NCBI GenBank assembly: GCA_039208045.1
Contig: JBCCRH010000055.1
Span: forward strand, 1-19,698
Source of the DNA: JBCCRH01 sp039208045
Lineage (GTDB): Bacteria; Bacteroidota; Bacteroidia; Chitinophagales; Saprospiraceae
Reading direction: 5' to 3'
Length of the DNA stretch: 19,698 nt
Within the stretch, counting starts at the first letter, position 1; each line of letters starts with the position of its first letter. This document shows, in pieces, positions 7,513 through 14,328 of the stretch. The notes beneath the pieces are model-generated. The model was given only the letters and a program-made list of their open reading frames with translations, had not been told where the DNA came from and did no database searches. The position numbers were made by a program, and so were the translations under genes.

Positions 7513-8592
7513 TTATTCCAGCACTTTTACCCATGCTTCGGCCCCACTATCTTGCCAGAGCCAGGCCTCCTGCTCTACACCAGTCTGCTGTCGCACAATA
7601 GTCAGTTGTTCCAAGCTGAGGCCAAGTGATTGAAGAGCATTGAGTAATACGGCTTTGCGTTTTTCATACCCAACATCGCTGTAGGCAGCCAAGGCAAACT
7701 TTAGCTTGACATCAGGCAGTCCCAAGGCCGCCTTAGCAATTTTGTACACCCCAGGATTTTGACCTACCAAATCACCCTCCGAGTTTTCGAAGAAGGTCGT
7801 GTACAACTCATTATTGAACTCAAATCGGATAGCTCCTGCATTTTCAAGAATGATCTCTTCTAACTGGTCAGAGGACGAGCTCGCTTCAATTATCATTTTT
7901 TCGAAAGAAATATTGGTAGAGTCTGTCGGCGGTACATCAGCTAAGATCGTAGCGATTGAATCGCATGGAACGGCTTTCAGATCAGAAAAATGATCAATCA
8001 ATACATTACCATTATAAGCTTCGGGATACTCTCGCTGATAGTAGGCCTCAATCGTGATAAAACGAAAGGTATCCGACGGAAACAGCACAAATTCATATTG
8101 TTCCCACTCGGTACTCTCAATGGGGAAAGACTCACCAAGCAGTTCCCGCTGCTCGCACTCGTCGTGCCCACCCCAGATTTGAACGACTGCAGGTACATTG
8201 TAATTAACCAGTTCGTCTGTCATACGGCTCAAACTCTCCATCGTTTCGGAGCGAGCAGCATAAAAAGAAAGCGTATAACATTGGTTTTCGATGAGGGGCG
8301 TCAGGAGCTCTTGGCCCAAGCCCTCCCAAGTCCCATTATCGCGGATCACCATTCCTACAAAGGTATTGCCATGGTGAGCACTCATCCCAATATCATATAC
8401 CGCAGTGGGGTGCAAGTCGGGTGGTGTTTCTGCTTCAAAGCCACAGTTGAACCAGCCCTTGGGGACGATGCCGGTTCCTGGTGTGTCTTCAAAAGAATTA
8501 TTAGTAAGGATAACGTCTGGGTTTTGGGCCCATAGCCCACAGCAGGCAAGGAAGAACAGGAATGTCGGGAGAATAGTCTTCATAGCTTTCAT
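7513..8592 (-). CDS. Secreted protein with galactose-binding-like domain, paralogue A
   Basis: A 359-residue exported protein whose signal peptide ends near CGLWAQ (residue 23). Residues about 30-205 form one domain with NNSFED, PKGWFNCG (44-51), GMVIRDNGTW (80-89), QIWGG with Cys146, FITIEAYYQ and NGNVLIDHF. This looks like a jelly-roll, carbohydrate-binding-like fold, by pattern only. The C-terminal about 135 residues have the helix/strand spacing of an OmpA-like domain but lack its usual conserved residues, and end in a WLW-containing tail. It lies 15 bases downstream of the RNA methyltransferase start region and is followed upstream by a clear paralogue. Residue 4 is a second possible Met start (8583). 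Function unknown; a cell-surface or periplasmic role is inferred. Confidence 0.82.
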   Translation of the reverse strand: MKAMKTILPTFLFFLACCGLWAQNPDVILTNNSFEDTPGTGIVPKGWFNCGFEAETPPDLHPTAVYDIGMSAHHGNTFVGMVIRDNGTWEGLGQELLTPLIENQCYTLSFYAARSETMESLSRMTDELVNYNVPAVVQIWGGHDECEQRELLGESFPIESTEWEQYEFVLFPSDTFRFITIEAYYQREYPEAYNGNVLIDHFSDLKAVPCDSIATILADVPPTDSTNISFEKMIIEASSSSDQLEEIILENAGAIRFEFNNELYTTFFENSEGDLVGQNPGVYKIAKAALGLPDVKLKFALAAYSDVGYEKRKAVLLNALQSLGLSLEQLTIVRQQTGVEQEAWLWQDSGAEAWVKVLE

Positions 8593-8660
8593 AAAACGGA
8601 TAAAAAATGGTTAACCAGTAAATTATCGAGAATTCTCCATTTGCGCAAGCATAAAAACTA

Positions 8661-9704
8661 CTAATAAGTCTCTATTCTCATACTAATTCCTTCTTCTTTT
8701 ATGGGCCACAGCCAGTTTTGTTTGCGGTATTTCTTCTTCCATTTTTTTATGATGAAATCCTTCTCAGGGTATAAGCCAATATCAACGAGTTGCTGGGTGA
8801 GTTGTTGTTTTAAGGATTCAAAGATGAAGGTTTCACGATCAATTGCAATAATTAATTGCTGGGTGGGATGCTGTAGGAGTTGTTGGCCAATTTCCCAGAC
8901 GAACTGATTGCTTACCCATTGTCGTTCCTGGGGGTCTAAAAAGGTATGTTGCTCTAAGAAAAGCTGAGAATTATTGATTTTAATACGTTGTCCTTGCTCT
9001 TTTATAAAGCTCGATAGCCTTGTTTGGTCATATGTCTTTGGAGTCATTACAGCCAGCGGCATGGGATCAGCTTTATTTTCTTGGAGTGGATAGATGGGGG
9101 AAAGTTGATCCATTAGAAGGTGTCCATTCTGCTTTCGTGCGAGCTCCTCATCCACGTAGTAAGCCTCAAAAGTAATGTGTGTATAAGGTAAATCTGCGAT
9201 AAATTTGAATTGATAGGAGCGCCAGTCGAAATGGTTAATAGGCGGAGAGAGTGCTAGCAGAGCCGCACAATTGCAATTTTTATACCCACCCCAAACACGC
9301 AGTACAACTGGCGCTACAAAATTGGTGCGCAACTGCGTACGCATGCTGGTAGAAAGATAAAATCTAGATTGCCCCAAGGCTACATCAAACGTATAGGCTT
9401 GCCCTGCAACTAGTGCTTGGGGTAGCTGCTGCCCAAAGCGCTCCCAGGTATAGTTGTCGCGGATCACCATTCCCACATAAGAATTTCCGTCAGCAGGTAG
9501 TTTCTCTACTCCAAAAGCACCAGAAGGATGGGTATCGATAGGCGACATCTTAGTGGCACTACAATCGAACCAGCCAAGCGGAGGGCGGCTGTGCTGCGGC
9601 TCATCTTCGAAAGAGGGATTATTAAAAACGATAGGGACGGCAGGCTGTGCTACGGCTACCCAACAGGAGGCAACAACGAGCAAGAGAATTACAACTAAAC
9701 GCAT
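8661..9704 (-). CDS. Secreted protein with galactose-binding-like domain, paralogue B
   Basis: A 347-residue exported protein and tandem relative of the gene at 7513-8592. The start is set at the ATG at 9704 (MRLVVILLLVVASCWVAVAQ), an obvious signal peptide; the frame is open further upstream but that part is antisense-free read-through of the adjacent 48-residue gene in another frame. Shared landmarks are NPSFED, PLGWFDCS, GMVIRDNYTW (78-87), RVWGG with a Cys pair, HITFEAYYVDE and NGHLLMDQL. The C-terminal half is more diverged but keeps the terminal WLW followed by MRIE-like residues. The two genes are 68 bases apart and probably co-transcribed. No catalytic motif is visible. Confidence 0.82.
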   Translation of the reverse strand: MRLVVILLLVVASCWVAVAQPAVPIVFNNPSFEDEPQHSRPPLGWFDCSATKMSPIDTHPSGAFGVEKLPADGNSYVGMVIRDNYTWERFGQQLPQALVAGQAYTFDVALGQSRFYLSTSMRTQLRTNFVAPVVLRVWGGYKNCNCAALLALSPPINHFDWRSYQFKFIADLPYTHITFEAYYVDEELARKQNGHLLMDQLSPIYPLQENKADPMPLAVMTPKTYDQTRLSSFIKEQGQRIKINNSQLFLEQHTFLDPQERQWVSNQFVWEIGQQLLQHPTQQLIIAIDRETFIFESLKQQLTQQLVDIGLYPEKDFIIKKWKKKYRKQNWLWPIKEEGISMRIETY

Positions 9705-9759
9705 AAATTTTTGGATTTTGCCAGCAAAATTTACGCATAGCCTTTCAGACTGACAAATT

Positions 9760-9906
9760 TTAGGCTCCTCCAAAGAAATATTTACCCAGCCCAAAGAATA
9801 CCGCTAGCCACAACAATCCTTTTAAGAGAAAGAAAAAGAAGGCAGCCCAGCCCATTTGTTTCAACCGCTTAAGCCATTTTCCTTGGGTATTCTTGCTTTC
9901 TTCCAT
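9760..9906 (-). CDS. Small membrane protein, 48 residues
   Basis: A short gene starting at the ATG at 9906: MEESKNTQGKWLKRLKQ, then a long hydrophobic segment (MGWAAFFFFLLKGLLWLAV) and a short FFGLGKYFFGGA end. The basic WLKRLKQ stretch before a single membrane segment is what one expects of a real small inner-membrane protein. It fits between two convincing genes on the same strand (14 bases from the carboxylase stop, 55 from the next ATG). The LKGLLWL style recurs in small Bacteroidota proteins I have seen, but no function is known. It is too short for most gene callers. Confidence 0.72.
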   Translation of the reverse strand: MEESKNTQGKWLKRLKQMGWAAFFFFLLKGLLWLAVFFGLGKYFFGGA

Positions 9907-9920
9907 GAGTTCGTATTGGT

Positions 9921-11555
9921 TTAAGTTTGCAAAACGCCAGCATTGAAAGGGGCCACCTTCGCATTATTAGCAGCCTCAATCCCCATGGAAATCACTTCTC
10001 TGGTTTTGATTGGATCAATAATGGCATCTACCCACAAACGCGCAGCAGCATAATAAGGAGTCGTTTGCTCATCGTAGCGCGATTGGATGTCGTCTAATAA
10101 TGCTTTTTCTTCTGCTTCAGATGGTGCTTCACCTTTAGCCTTCAAAGAAGCTTTCTGAATCTGAAGCAATACCTTTGCCGCCTGTGCTCCCCCCATCACT
10201 GCAATCTTAGCCGTTGGCCAGGCCACAATTAAACGTGGGTCATAAGCCTTCCCACACATCGCGTAATTGCCAGCGCCATAAGAGTTTCCCATGATAATGC
10301 TGAACTTAGGAACAGTAGAGTTCGATACTGCGTTCACCATCTTTGCTCCATCCTTGATAATTCCACCGTGCTCTGAGCGTGTTCCTACCATAAACCCAGT
10401 CACATCATGTAAGAATACTAAGGGAATACGTTTCTGATTGCAGTTCATGATGAAGCGCGTAGCTTTATCTGCGGAATCAGAGTAGATAACCCCTCCAAAT
10501 TGCATTTCTCCCTTTGCATTTTTAACTACTTCTCTGTTATTGGCCACAATACCTACCGCCCATCCGTCAATGCGTGCATAAGCGCAAGAAATCGTCTTTC
10601 CATAGCCTTTTTTGTAATAGGTAAGCTTGGAGTCATCCACTAATGCCTTCAGTAACTCGTCTGTTTTATAAGGCTTGGTGCGGAGTTCTGGTAGGAGGCT
10701 ATACAGTTCGGTAGGATCCGTCTTAGGTGGCACCGCTTCCACGCGATCAAAACCCGCCTTTTCAAAATGGCCAAATTTATCCACCAGCTCTTTGATGGTA
10801 TCGAGGCAAGTCGGATCATCAGGCATTTTATAATCGGTCACCCCAGAAAGTTCCGATTGCGTGGTAGCGCCACCCAGGGTTTCTTTATCCACATCTTCTC
10901 CAATAGCTGCCTTCACCAAGTAGGGCCCTGCTAAAAAAATAGAGCCAGTCCCTTCTACAATCAGCGCTTCATCTGACATAATTGGTAGGTACGCCCCTCC
11001 CGCCACACAGCTACCCATGATAGCCGCTATCTGCGGAATACCCATACTCGACAGCCGGGCATTATTCCTAAAAATACGTCCAAAGTGCTCCTTATCGGGA
11101 AAGATCTCATCTTGCATCGGCAAAAATACCCCCGCGCTATCTACCAAATAGATAATCGGTAGTCGGTTCTCCATGGCGATCTCCTGCGCTCGTAGGTTTT
11201 TCTTCCCCGTTATCGGAAACCATGCCCCCGCCTTTACAGTCGCATCGTTCGCTACAATCATACACTGCCGACCACTCACATAGCCAATCCCTATTACTAC
11301 TCCGCCTGCTGGGCAGCCGCCATACTCTTCATACATCCCATAGCCTGCAAAGGCCCCGATCTCAAAAAAAGGTTGATCCTCATCAATCAAGTATTGGATG
11401 CGCTCCCGAGCAGTCATCTTCCCTTTCTTATGGAGTTTATCGATTTTTTTCTCTCCACCTCCCAGTTTTATTTTTTCCAAGCGGTGGCGGAGCCGGGCTA
11501 AGAGTAGCTTCATGCTATCTTCGTTCTTACTTTTTTCAAGGTCTATTTTGCTCAT
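9921..11555 (-). CDS. Acyl-CoA carboxylase carboxyltransferase (beta) subunit, methylcrotonyl-CoA type
   Basis: A 544-residue biotin-dependent carboxyltransferase, which moves the carboxyl group from carboxybiotin to an acyl-CoA. It has two crotonase-like halves: GSCVAGGAYLP at residues 181-191 (first oxyanion hole) and the later GNSYGAGNYAMCGKAYDPR and AVMGGAQAAKVL stretches. The FPDKEHFGRIFRNNA and IFLAGPYLVKAAIGE runs match methylcrotonyl-CoA carboxylase beta more than propionyl-CoA carboxylase, so a role in leucine breakdown is the best guess; geranyl-CoA or another acyl-CoA remains possible. The start is the ATG at 11555 (MSKIDLEKSKNED); the open frame upstream crosses a low-complexity tract rich in Pro codons and is rejected. 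No biotin-carboxylase (alpha) gene is adjacent. Confidence 0.9.
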   Translation of the reverse strand: MSKIDLEKSKNEDSMKLLLARLRHRLEKIKLGGGEKKIDKLHKKGKMTARERIQYLIDEDQPFFEIGAFAGYGMYEEYGGCPAGGVVIGIGYVSGRQCMIVANDATVKAGAWFPITGKKNLRAQEIAMENRLPIIYLVDSAGVFLPMQDEIFPDKEHFGRIFRNNARLSSMGIPQIAAIMGSCVAGGAYLPIMSDEALIVEGTGSIFLAGPYLVKAAIGEDVDKETLGGATTQSELSGVTDYKMPDDPTCLDTIKELVDKFGHFEKAGFDRVEAVPPKTDPTELYSLLPELRTKPYKTDELLKALVDDSKLTYYKKGYGKTISCAYARIDGWAVGIVANNREVVKNAKGEMQFGGVIYSDSADKATRFIMNCNQKRIPLVFLHDVTGFMVGTRSEHGGIIKDGAKMVNAVSNSTVPKFSIIMGNSYGAGNYAMCGKAYDPRLIVAWPTAKIAVMGGAQAAKVLLQIQKASLKAKGEAPSEAEEKALLDDIQSRYDEQTTPYYAAARLWVDAIIDPIKTREVISMGIEAANNAKVAPFNAGVLQT

Positions 11556-11570
11556 GGTTGTGTTGTTAGT

Positions 11571-11696
11571 TTGAGGGTTTAGGGGTTTAGGGGTTTGGGA
11601 GGAAGGGGGATGGAGGAAAGGGGGACGGAGGATGGAGTAAGGGGGGACGGGGGACGAAGGATGGGGGAAGGATGGAGGAAAGGAGGTTGGAGGGTG
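11571..11696. repeat. G-rich low-complexity tract
   Basis: Begins with TTTGAGGG and TTTAGGGG repeats and passes into GGATGGAGGAAAGG-type units, with many runs of three to six G. It lies just upstream of the carboxylase ATG, with the G-rich strand opposite to that gene. GGAGGAAAGGAGG at 11674-11686 is an exact 13-base inverted match to 11834-11846. Confidence 0.8.
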
Positions 11697-11798
11697 TGTC
11701 TTGGGTGGTTGGCTTTGGAACTGTTGGTTGTTTGTATGTCCGATATATTTCTCATAAGTAGTATTTATTAAACGGTGTAATGTTTTATCAATATGATT

Positions 11799-11825
11799 AA
11801 AAAAGCCAAGGCCCAAACGCGCACG
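11799..11825 (-). repeat. Inverted copy of the 76-bp repeat core
   Basis: On the minus strand this reads CGTGCGCGTTTGGGCC then TTGGCTTTTTT, matching the core of the tandem repeats at 1-177 with one extra C. It sits between the G-rich and C-rich tracts of this intergenic region. Confidence 0.75.
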
Positions 11826-11863
11826 TCCCCCATCCTCCTTTCCTCCGTCCTCCCTTCCTCCCT
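11826..11863. repeat. C-rich tract abutting the Deg protease stop codon
   Basis: CCCCC, CCTCC and CCTCCC words run up to the protease stop codon at 11864-11866, so the tract is G-rich on the protease coding strand. CCTCCTTTCCTCC at 11834-11846 is inverted relative to 11674-11686. The rest of the 308-base gap (11697-11798) is AT-rich with no gene visible. Confidence 0.78.
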
Positions 11864-13294
11864 CTACTCCAACGAAAACGCATAGTAATACTCGCCGGGA
11901 TAATTTTCATAAATACCCTCTAGCATAATTTTGCCGCTGGCACCTTTTAGTTTTTGGATGAACTGGTCGACGTCGTCAATGCGGTCGCTATCGACGTGGG
12001 TGATGATGTAGCCAGGGTCCATGTTGGTGCGTTCGATCTTGCTGCCTCGATAGATGCTGATGACTTTTACGCCTTCGGTATCTAGGCGGATGCGCTCTTC
12101 TTTGGTAAGGTTGCGCAGCTCGAAGCCGAGGTCGCGCAATACATCTTCTTCTTTGGCGGTGACGATAGAGGTGCTATTGGAGCGATTTTTAAGGGTTACT
12201 TTTGCTTTTTTGCGCTTGCCTCTTCGGATGTACTGGATAGTGATGGTATTGCCGGGGCGGAACTGCCCGAGCTGCTCTTGCATCTGTGGCATAGTCTTGA
12301 TATTCAGGGTATTGATACCTACTATGACATCTCCTTTTTTTAAGCCTGCTTCATCGGCACCACTGCCTGGGGTAACGCGCTTGATGTAGACGCCCTCCAC
12401 GGCATTGAGGCCGAGATCGGCAGCCAATTCGCTATTCATTTCATCAATAAAAACGCCTAGAATGCCTCGCTGTACTATGCCAAAATCGCGCAGATCGCGG
12501 ATGACCTTGCGTACTAAATTGGCGGGCACAGCAAAGGAGTAGCCCTCGTAGCGGCCAGAGCGGGTGATGATAGCCGTGTTGATGCCGATAAGCTCCCCGT
12601 TGGTATTCACTAAGGCGCCACCACTGTTGCCCGGATTCACTGCTGCATCGGTCTGAATGAAGGATTCGATGCGGTCTTGGCCTTCCAAAATGTCAATACT
12701 CCGCCCCTTGGCACTCACAATGCCTGCTGTGACCGTCGATTCTAAGTTGAAGGGATTGCCGACAGCTAATACCCATTCTCCTACCAGTAGCGAGTCGCTA
12801 TTGCCAAATTGGATATGCGGAAGCCTTCTAGCATCCACCTTGAGCAGCGCCAAATCAGTGGATGGATCAACTCCAATAATTTCAGCTTCAAGCTCTCGTT
12901 TGTCATTGAGGGTAACGGAAACTTCTTCGCCATCTTCAATAACATGGTTGTTCGTAACGATATAGCCGTCCGGCGAAATAATGACACCAGAACCCGTTGA
13001 AGTACCCATTGATGCACTACTGAAAAAATCAAAACTACCTCCTCCCTGCGAGGTTTTGATATTCACTACCGCAGGGGTTACACTTTGTGCAGCGGAGGTG
13101 AAATTAGTGGGAGAAGAGGAGAGGAACGTACGAGTGGGAAGCTCGCTAAGCTGGTCTTCCGAAAAGTTTGTGTAGCGCGCGGGTATGGTCTCTCGAACAA
13201 TCACTTCTTGAGGAGGTTCCACTAAACGATACACAAAAACTGCTAATAAGGCGCTTAGAATTGAACATCCAATAAGTAGACCGTATTTCTTCAT
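11864..13294 (-). CDS. Deg/HtrA-family periplasmic serine protease
   Basis: A 476-residue trypsin-like protease with PDZ domains, expected to degrade misfolded envelope proteins. An N-terminal membrane segment (YGLLIGCSILSALLAVFVY, residues 4-22) acts as signal anchor or signal peptide. The triad is complete: His117 in TNNHV, Asp147 in STDLALL and Ser224 in GNSGG. The first PDZ domain covers about 275-370 (RGILGVFI, GADEAGLKKGDVIVGIN). A second, more degenerate PDZ-like region (about 395-470) ends the protein with DPGYIITHVDSDRIDDVDQF. Start choice follows the signal segment. It is divergent from a small membrane-protein gene. The symbol degP or degQ cannot be chosen from sequence alone. Confidence 0.92.
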   Translation of the reverse strand: MKKYGLLIGCSILSALLAVFVYRLVEPPQEVIVRETIPARYTNFSEDQLSELPTRTFLSSSPTNFTSAAQSVTPAVVNIKTSQGGGSFDFFSSASMGTSTGSGVIISPDGYIVTNNHVIEDGEEVSVTLNDKRELEAEIIGVDPSTDLALLKVDARRLPHIQFGNSDSLLVGEWVLAVGNPFNLESTVTAGIVSAKGRSIDILEGQDRIESFIQTDAAVNPGNSGGALVNTNGELIGINTAIITRSGRYEGYSFAVPANLVRKVIRDLRDFGIVQRGILGVFIDEMNSELAADLGLNAVEGVYIKRVTPGSGADEAGLKKGDVIVGINTLNIKTMPQMQEQLGQFRPGNTITIQYIRRGKRKKAKVTLKNRSNSTSIVTAKEEDVLRDLGFELRNLTKEERIRLDTEGVKVISIYRGSKIERTNMDPGYIITHVDSDRIDDVDQFIQKLKGASGKIMLEGIYENYPGEYYYAFSLE

Positions 13295-13417
13295 TGCTCC
13301 TGATATTTAAACGAAAACCAAATTAAAAATAAAAACGCTTCTAAAGAGCAGACATTATATTTAATATTCATAAATCACGACTTTTGTTGTGACCTTACGC
13401 TACTATCCATTAAAAAA

Positions 13418-13425
13418 TACGTTTG
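13418..13425 (+). promoter_or_regulatory. Possible -7 box of the small membrane-protein gene
   Basis: TACGTTTG fits the Bacteroidota TAnnTTTG element exactly but ends only three bases before the ATG at 13429, which would imply a leaderless or nearly leaderless transcript. No TTTG -33 element is found at the normal distance, so a chance match is possible. Confidence 0.25.
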
Positions 13426-13428
13426 CAC

Positions 13429-13629
13429 ATGGCACATTTCTGGAAAGAACAGCAAAAACGCTCTGAAAACTGGGAAGAGCATTATCCTGGCAATATATGG
13501 GGCTGGAAATTTTCGCTTTTTGGCTTGGTCGTCATTGTATTGCTTTTAGGTCTGATGATTTATCGGCATATCACGCTGGATGTTCCTTTTGGTGAACCCA
13601 AAACACCGACTGAGCAGGTCGAAGATTAA
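13429..13629 (+). CDS. Small single-pass membrane protein, 66 residues
   Basis: Starts at the ATG at 13429 (MAHFWKEQQKRSENWEEHY); a TTG two codons upstream is unlikely to be used. One hydrophobic segment (FSLFGLVVIVLLLGLMIY) spans about residues 30-47, followed by a short polar tail ending EQVED. The composition and single TM segment suggest a real membrane protein. No family recognised. It is divergent from the Deg protease with a 134-base spacer, which may hold promoters for both; an envelope-stress link is only suggested by position. Confidence 0.65.
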   Translation: MAHFWKEQQKRSENWEEHYPGNIWGWKFSLFGLVVIVLLLGLMIYRHITLDVPFGEPKTPTEQVED

Positions 13630-13749
13630 GGTACTATTAAATGCAGGCAAGTATACGAATGCGGTCGCTGCTTACTGCAAATGGTATTGCTGCCGGGGAA
13701 TCGTAAAATTTTAACGTTTGAGGTTATGGAATTTGCAAATTTCTGCGTC

Positions 13750-13836
13750 TTAAATCCTGACGAGCTTAAACCTTGGAGGTTGACAGGTGTGCGCTTGGAA
13801 AAACCTCCAAGGTTTTGGGCAAGCCGGAGGATTTAA
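13750..13836. repeat. Nested foldback element with a perfect 14-bp stem
   Basis: AAACCTTGGAGGTT (13768-13781) pairs with AACCTCCAAGGTTT (13802-13815) across a 20-base loop. An outer stem pairs TTAAATCCT (13750-13758) with AGGATTTAA (13828-13836). It is in a non-coding gap and looks like a REP-type repeat. Similar CCTTGGAGG palindromes are, from memory, common between Bacteroidota genes. Confidence 0.8.
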
Positions 13837-13900
13837 ATCATGGAGTACAATCGCTGGTCGCCTGAATTGGGGAAGGTAGTGCAGGTTTCGAAATAGGATA

Positions 13901-14023
13901 GGCGTGCCTGGTGCGTGACGGATCGAAGGCGTTGTTTGAATCCGCTTCAGGCGGAAGAGTGCCGGAGAGCCGGACCCCTTTTGCTGAAAGCGCTTAGGCG
14001 AAGTGAGCAAAAGGGGGCACGCC
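13901..14023. repeat. Multi-hairpin intergenic element
   Basis: A closing stem GGCGTGCC (13901-13908) with GGCACGCC (14016-14023) encloses TCCGC/GCGGA around 13951-13965, and CCCCTTTTGCT (13975-13985) with AGCAAAAGGGG (14006-14016). The last two stems share base 14016, so they may be alternatives at their edge. GGGG-CACG-CCCC at 14014-14025 could act as a short terminator for the minus-strand small frame next to it. No coding potential beyond repeat translation. Confidence 0.65.
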
Positions 14024-14033
14024 CCAATAAAAA

Positions 14034-14192
14034 TTATTTTTTTGAAACTTTCTTCTTGCCTTTACGTATTAGAAAATACTTGTCTGTATAGTGAGAAAAA
14101 GCATAGGTGACACTACCACCTCTTGCTGGGTAATGAACAACATATACCTCCCCACATTTATCCATTATTTTAATATGTAATGGAAAGTTCAT
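14034..14192 (-). CDS. Possible 52-residue protein
   Basis: An open frame from the ATG at 14192 (MNFPLHIKIMDKCGEVYVV) to TAA at 14034-14036, with an in-frame stop just upstream of the ATG. The product alternates hydrophobic and polar residues like a small beta-rich domain (HYPARGGSVTYAFSHYTDK, YFLIRKGKKK) and ends in a lysine-rich tail. A second Met at residue 10 could also start it. It could be a genuine small gene, an antitoxin- or DNA-binding-like protein, or the remnant of a larger gene. No family recognised and no ribosome site decides the start. Confidence 0.4.
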   Translation of the reverse strand: MNFPLHIKIMDKCGEVYVVHYPARGGSVTYAFSHYTDKYFLIRKGKKKVSKK

Positions 14193-14243
14193 TCATTCAC
14201 AGCAAAATGTGTGATGATCTGTACGTTTTAGCATTTTTGGTAG

Positions 14244-14251
14244 TATATTTG
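14244..14251 (+). promoter_or_regulatory. -7 promoter box upstream of the Asp-box protein gene
   Basis: TATATTTG fits the Bacteroidota TAnnTTTG -7 element exactly, 77 bases before the ATG at 14329. No clear TTTG -33 element is visible 17-23 bases upstream, so this is a candidate only. Confidence 0.4.
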
Positions 14252-14328
14252 TCCAACTGAGAAAACTATCACATCACACCTGCTATCAATACCTGGCACA
14301 CTAAGGGTATTGGCAAAAAGGTAAGAAA

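Noticed and set aside
9705..9794. N-terminal extension of secreted paralogue B
   Set aside because: It would put 30 residues before an obvious signal peptide and overlaps the 48-residue gene in another frame.
11571..11696. Telomere-like (TTTAGGG) end of a linear replicon
   Set aside because: The tract is internal between housekeeping genes, its units are mixed, and similar tracts occur at several internal places.
11556..11816. N-terminal extension of the carboxyltransferase subunit
   Set aside because: The extension is a proline/serine-rich translation of the low-complexity tract; the family start is at MSKIDLEKSK (11555).
13750..14010. Minus-strand 86-residue open frame
   Set aside because: It coincides with two foldback elements; the sequence is explained by the hairpins and no protein family features are visible.
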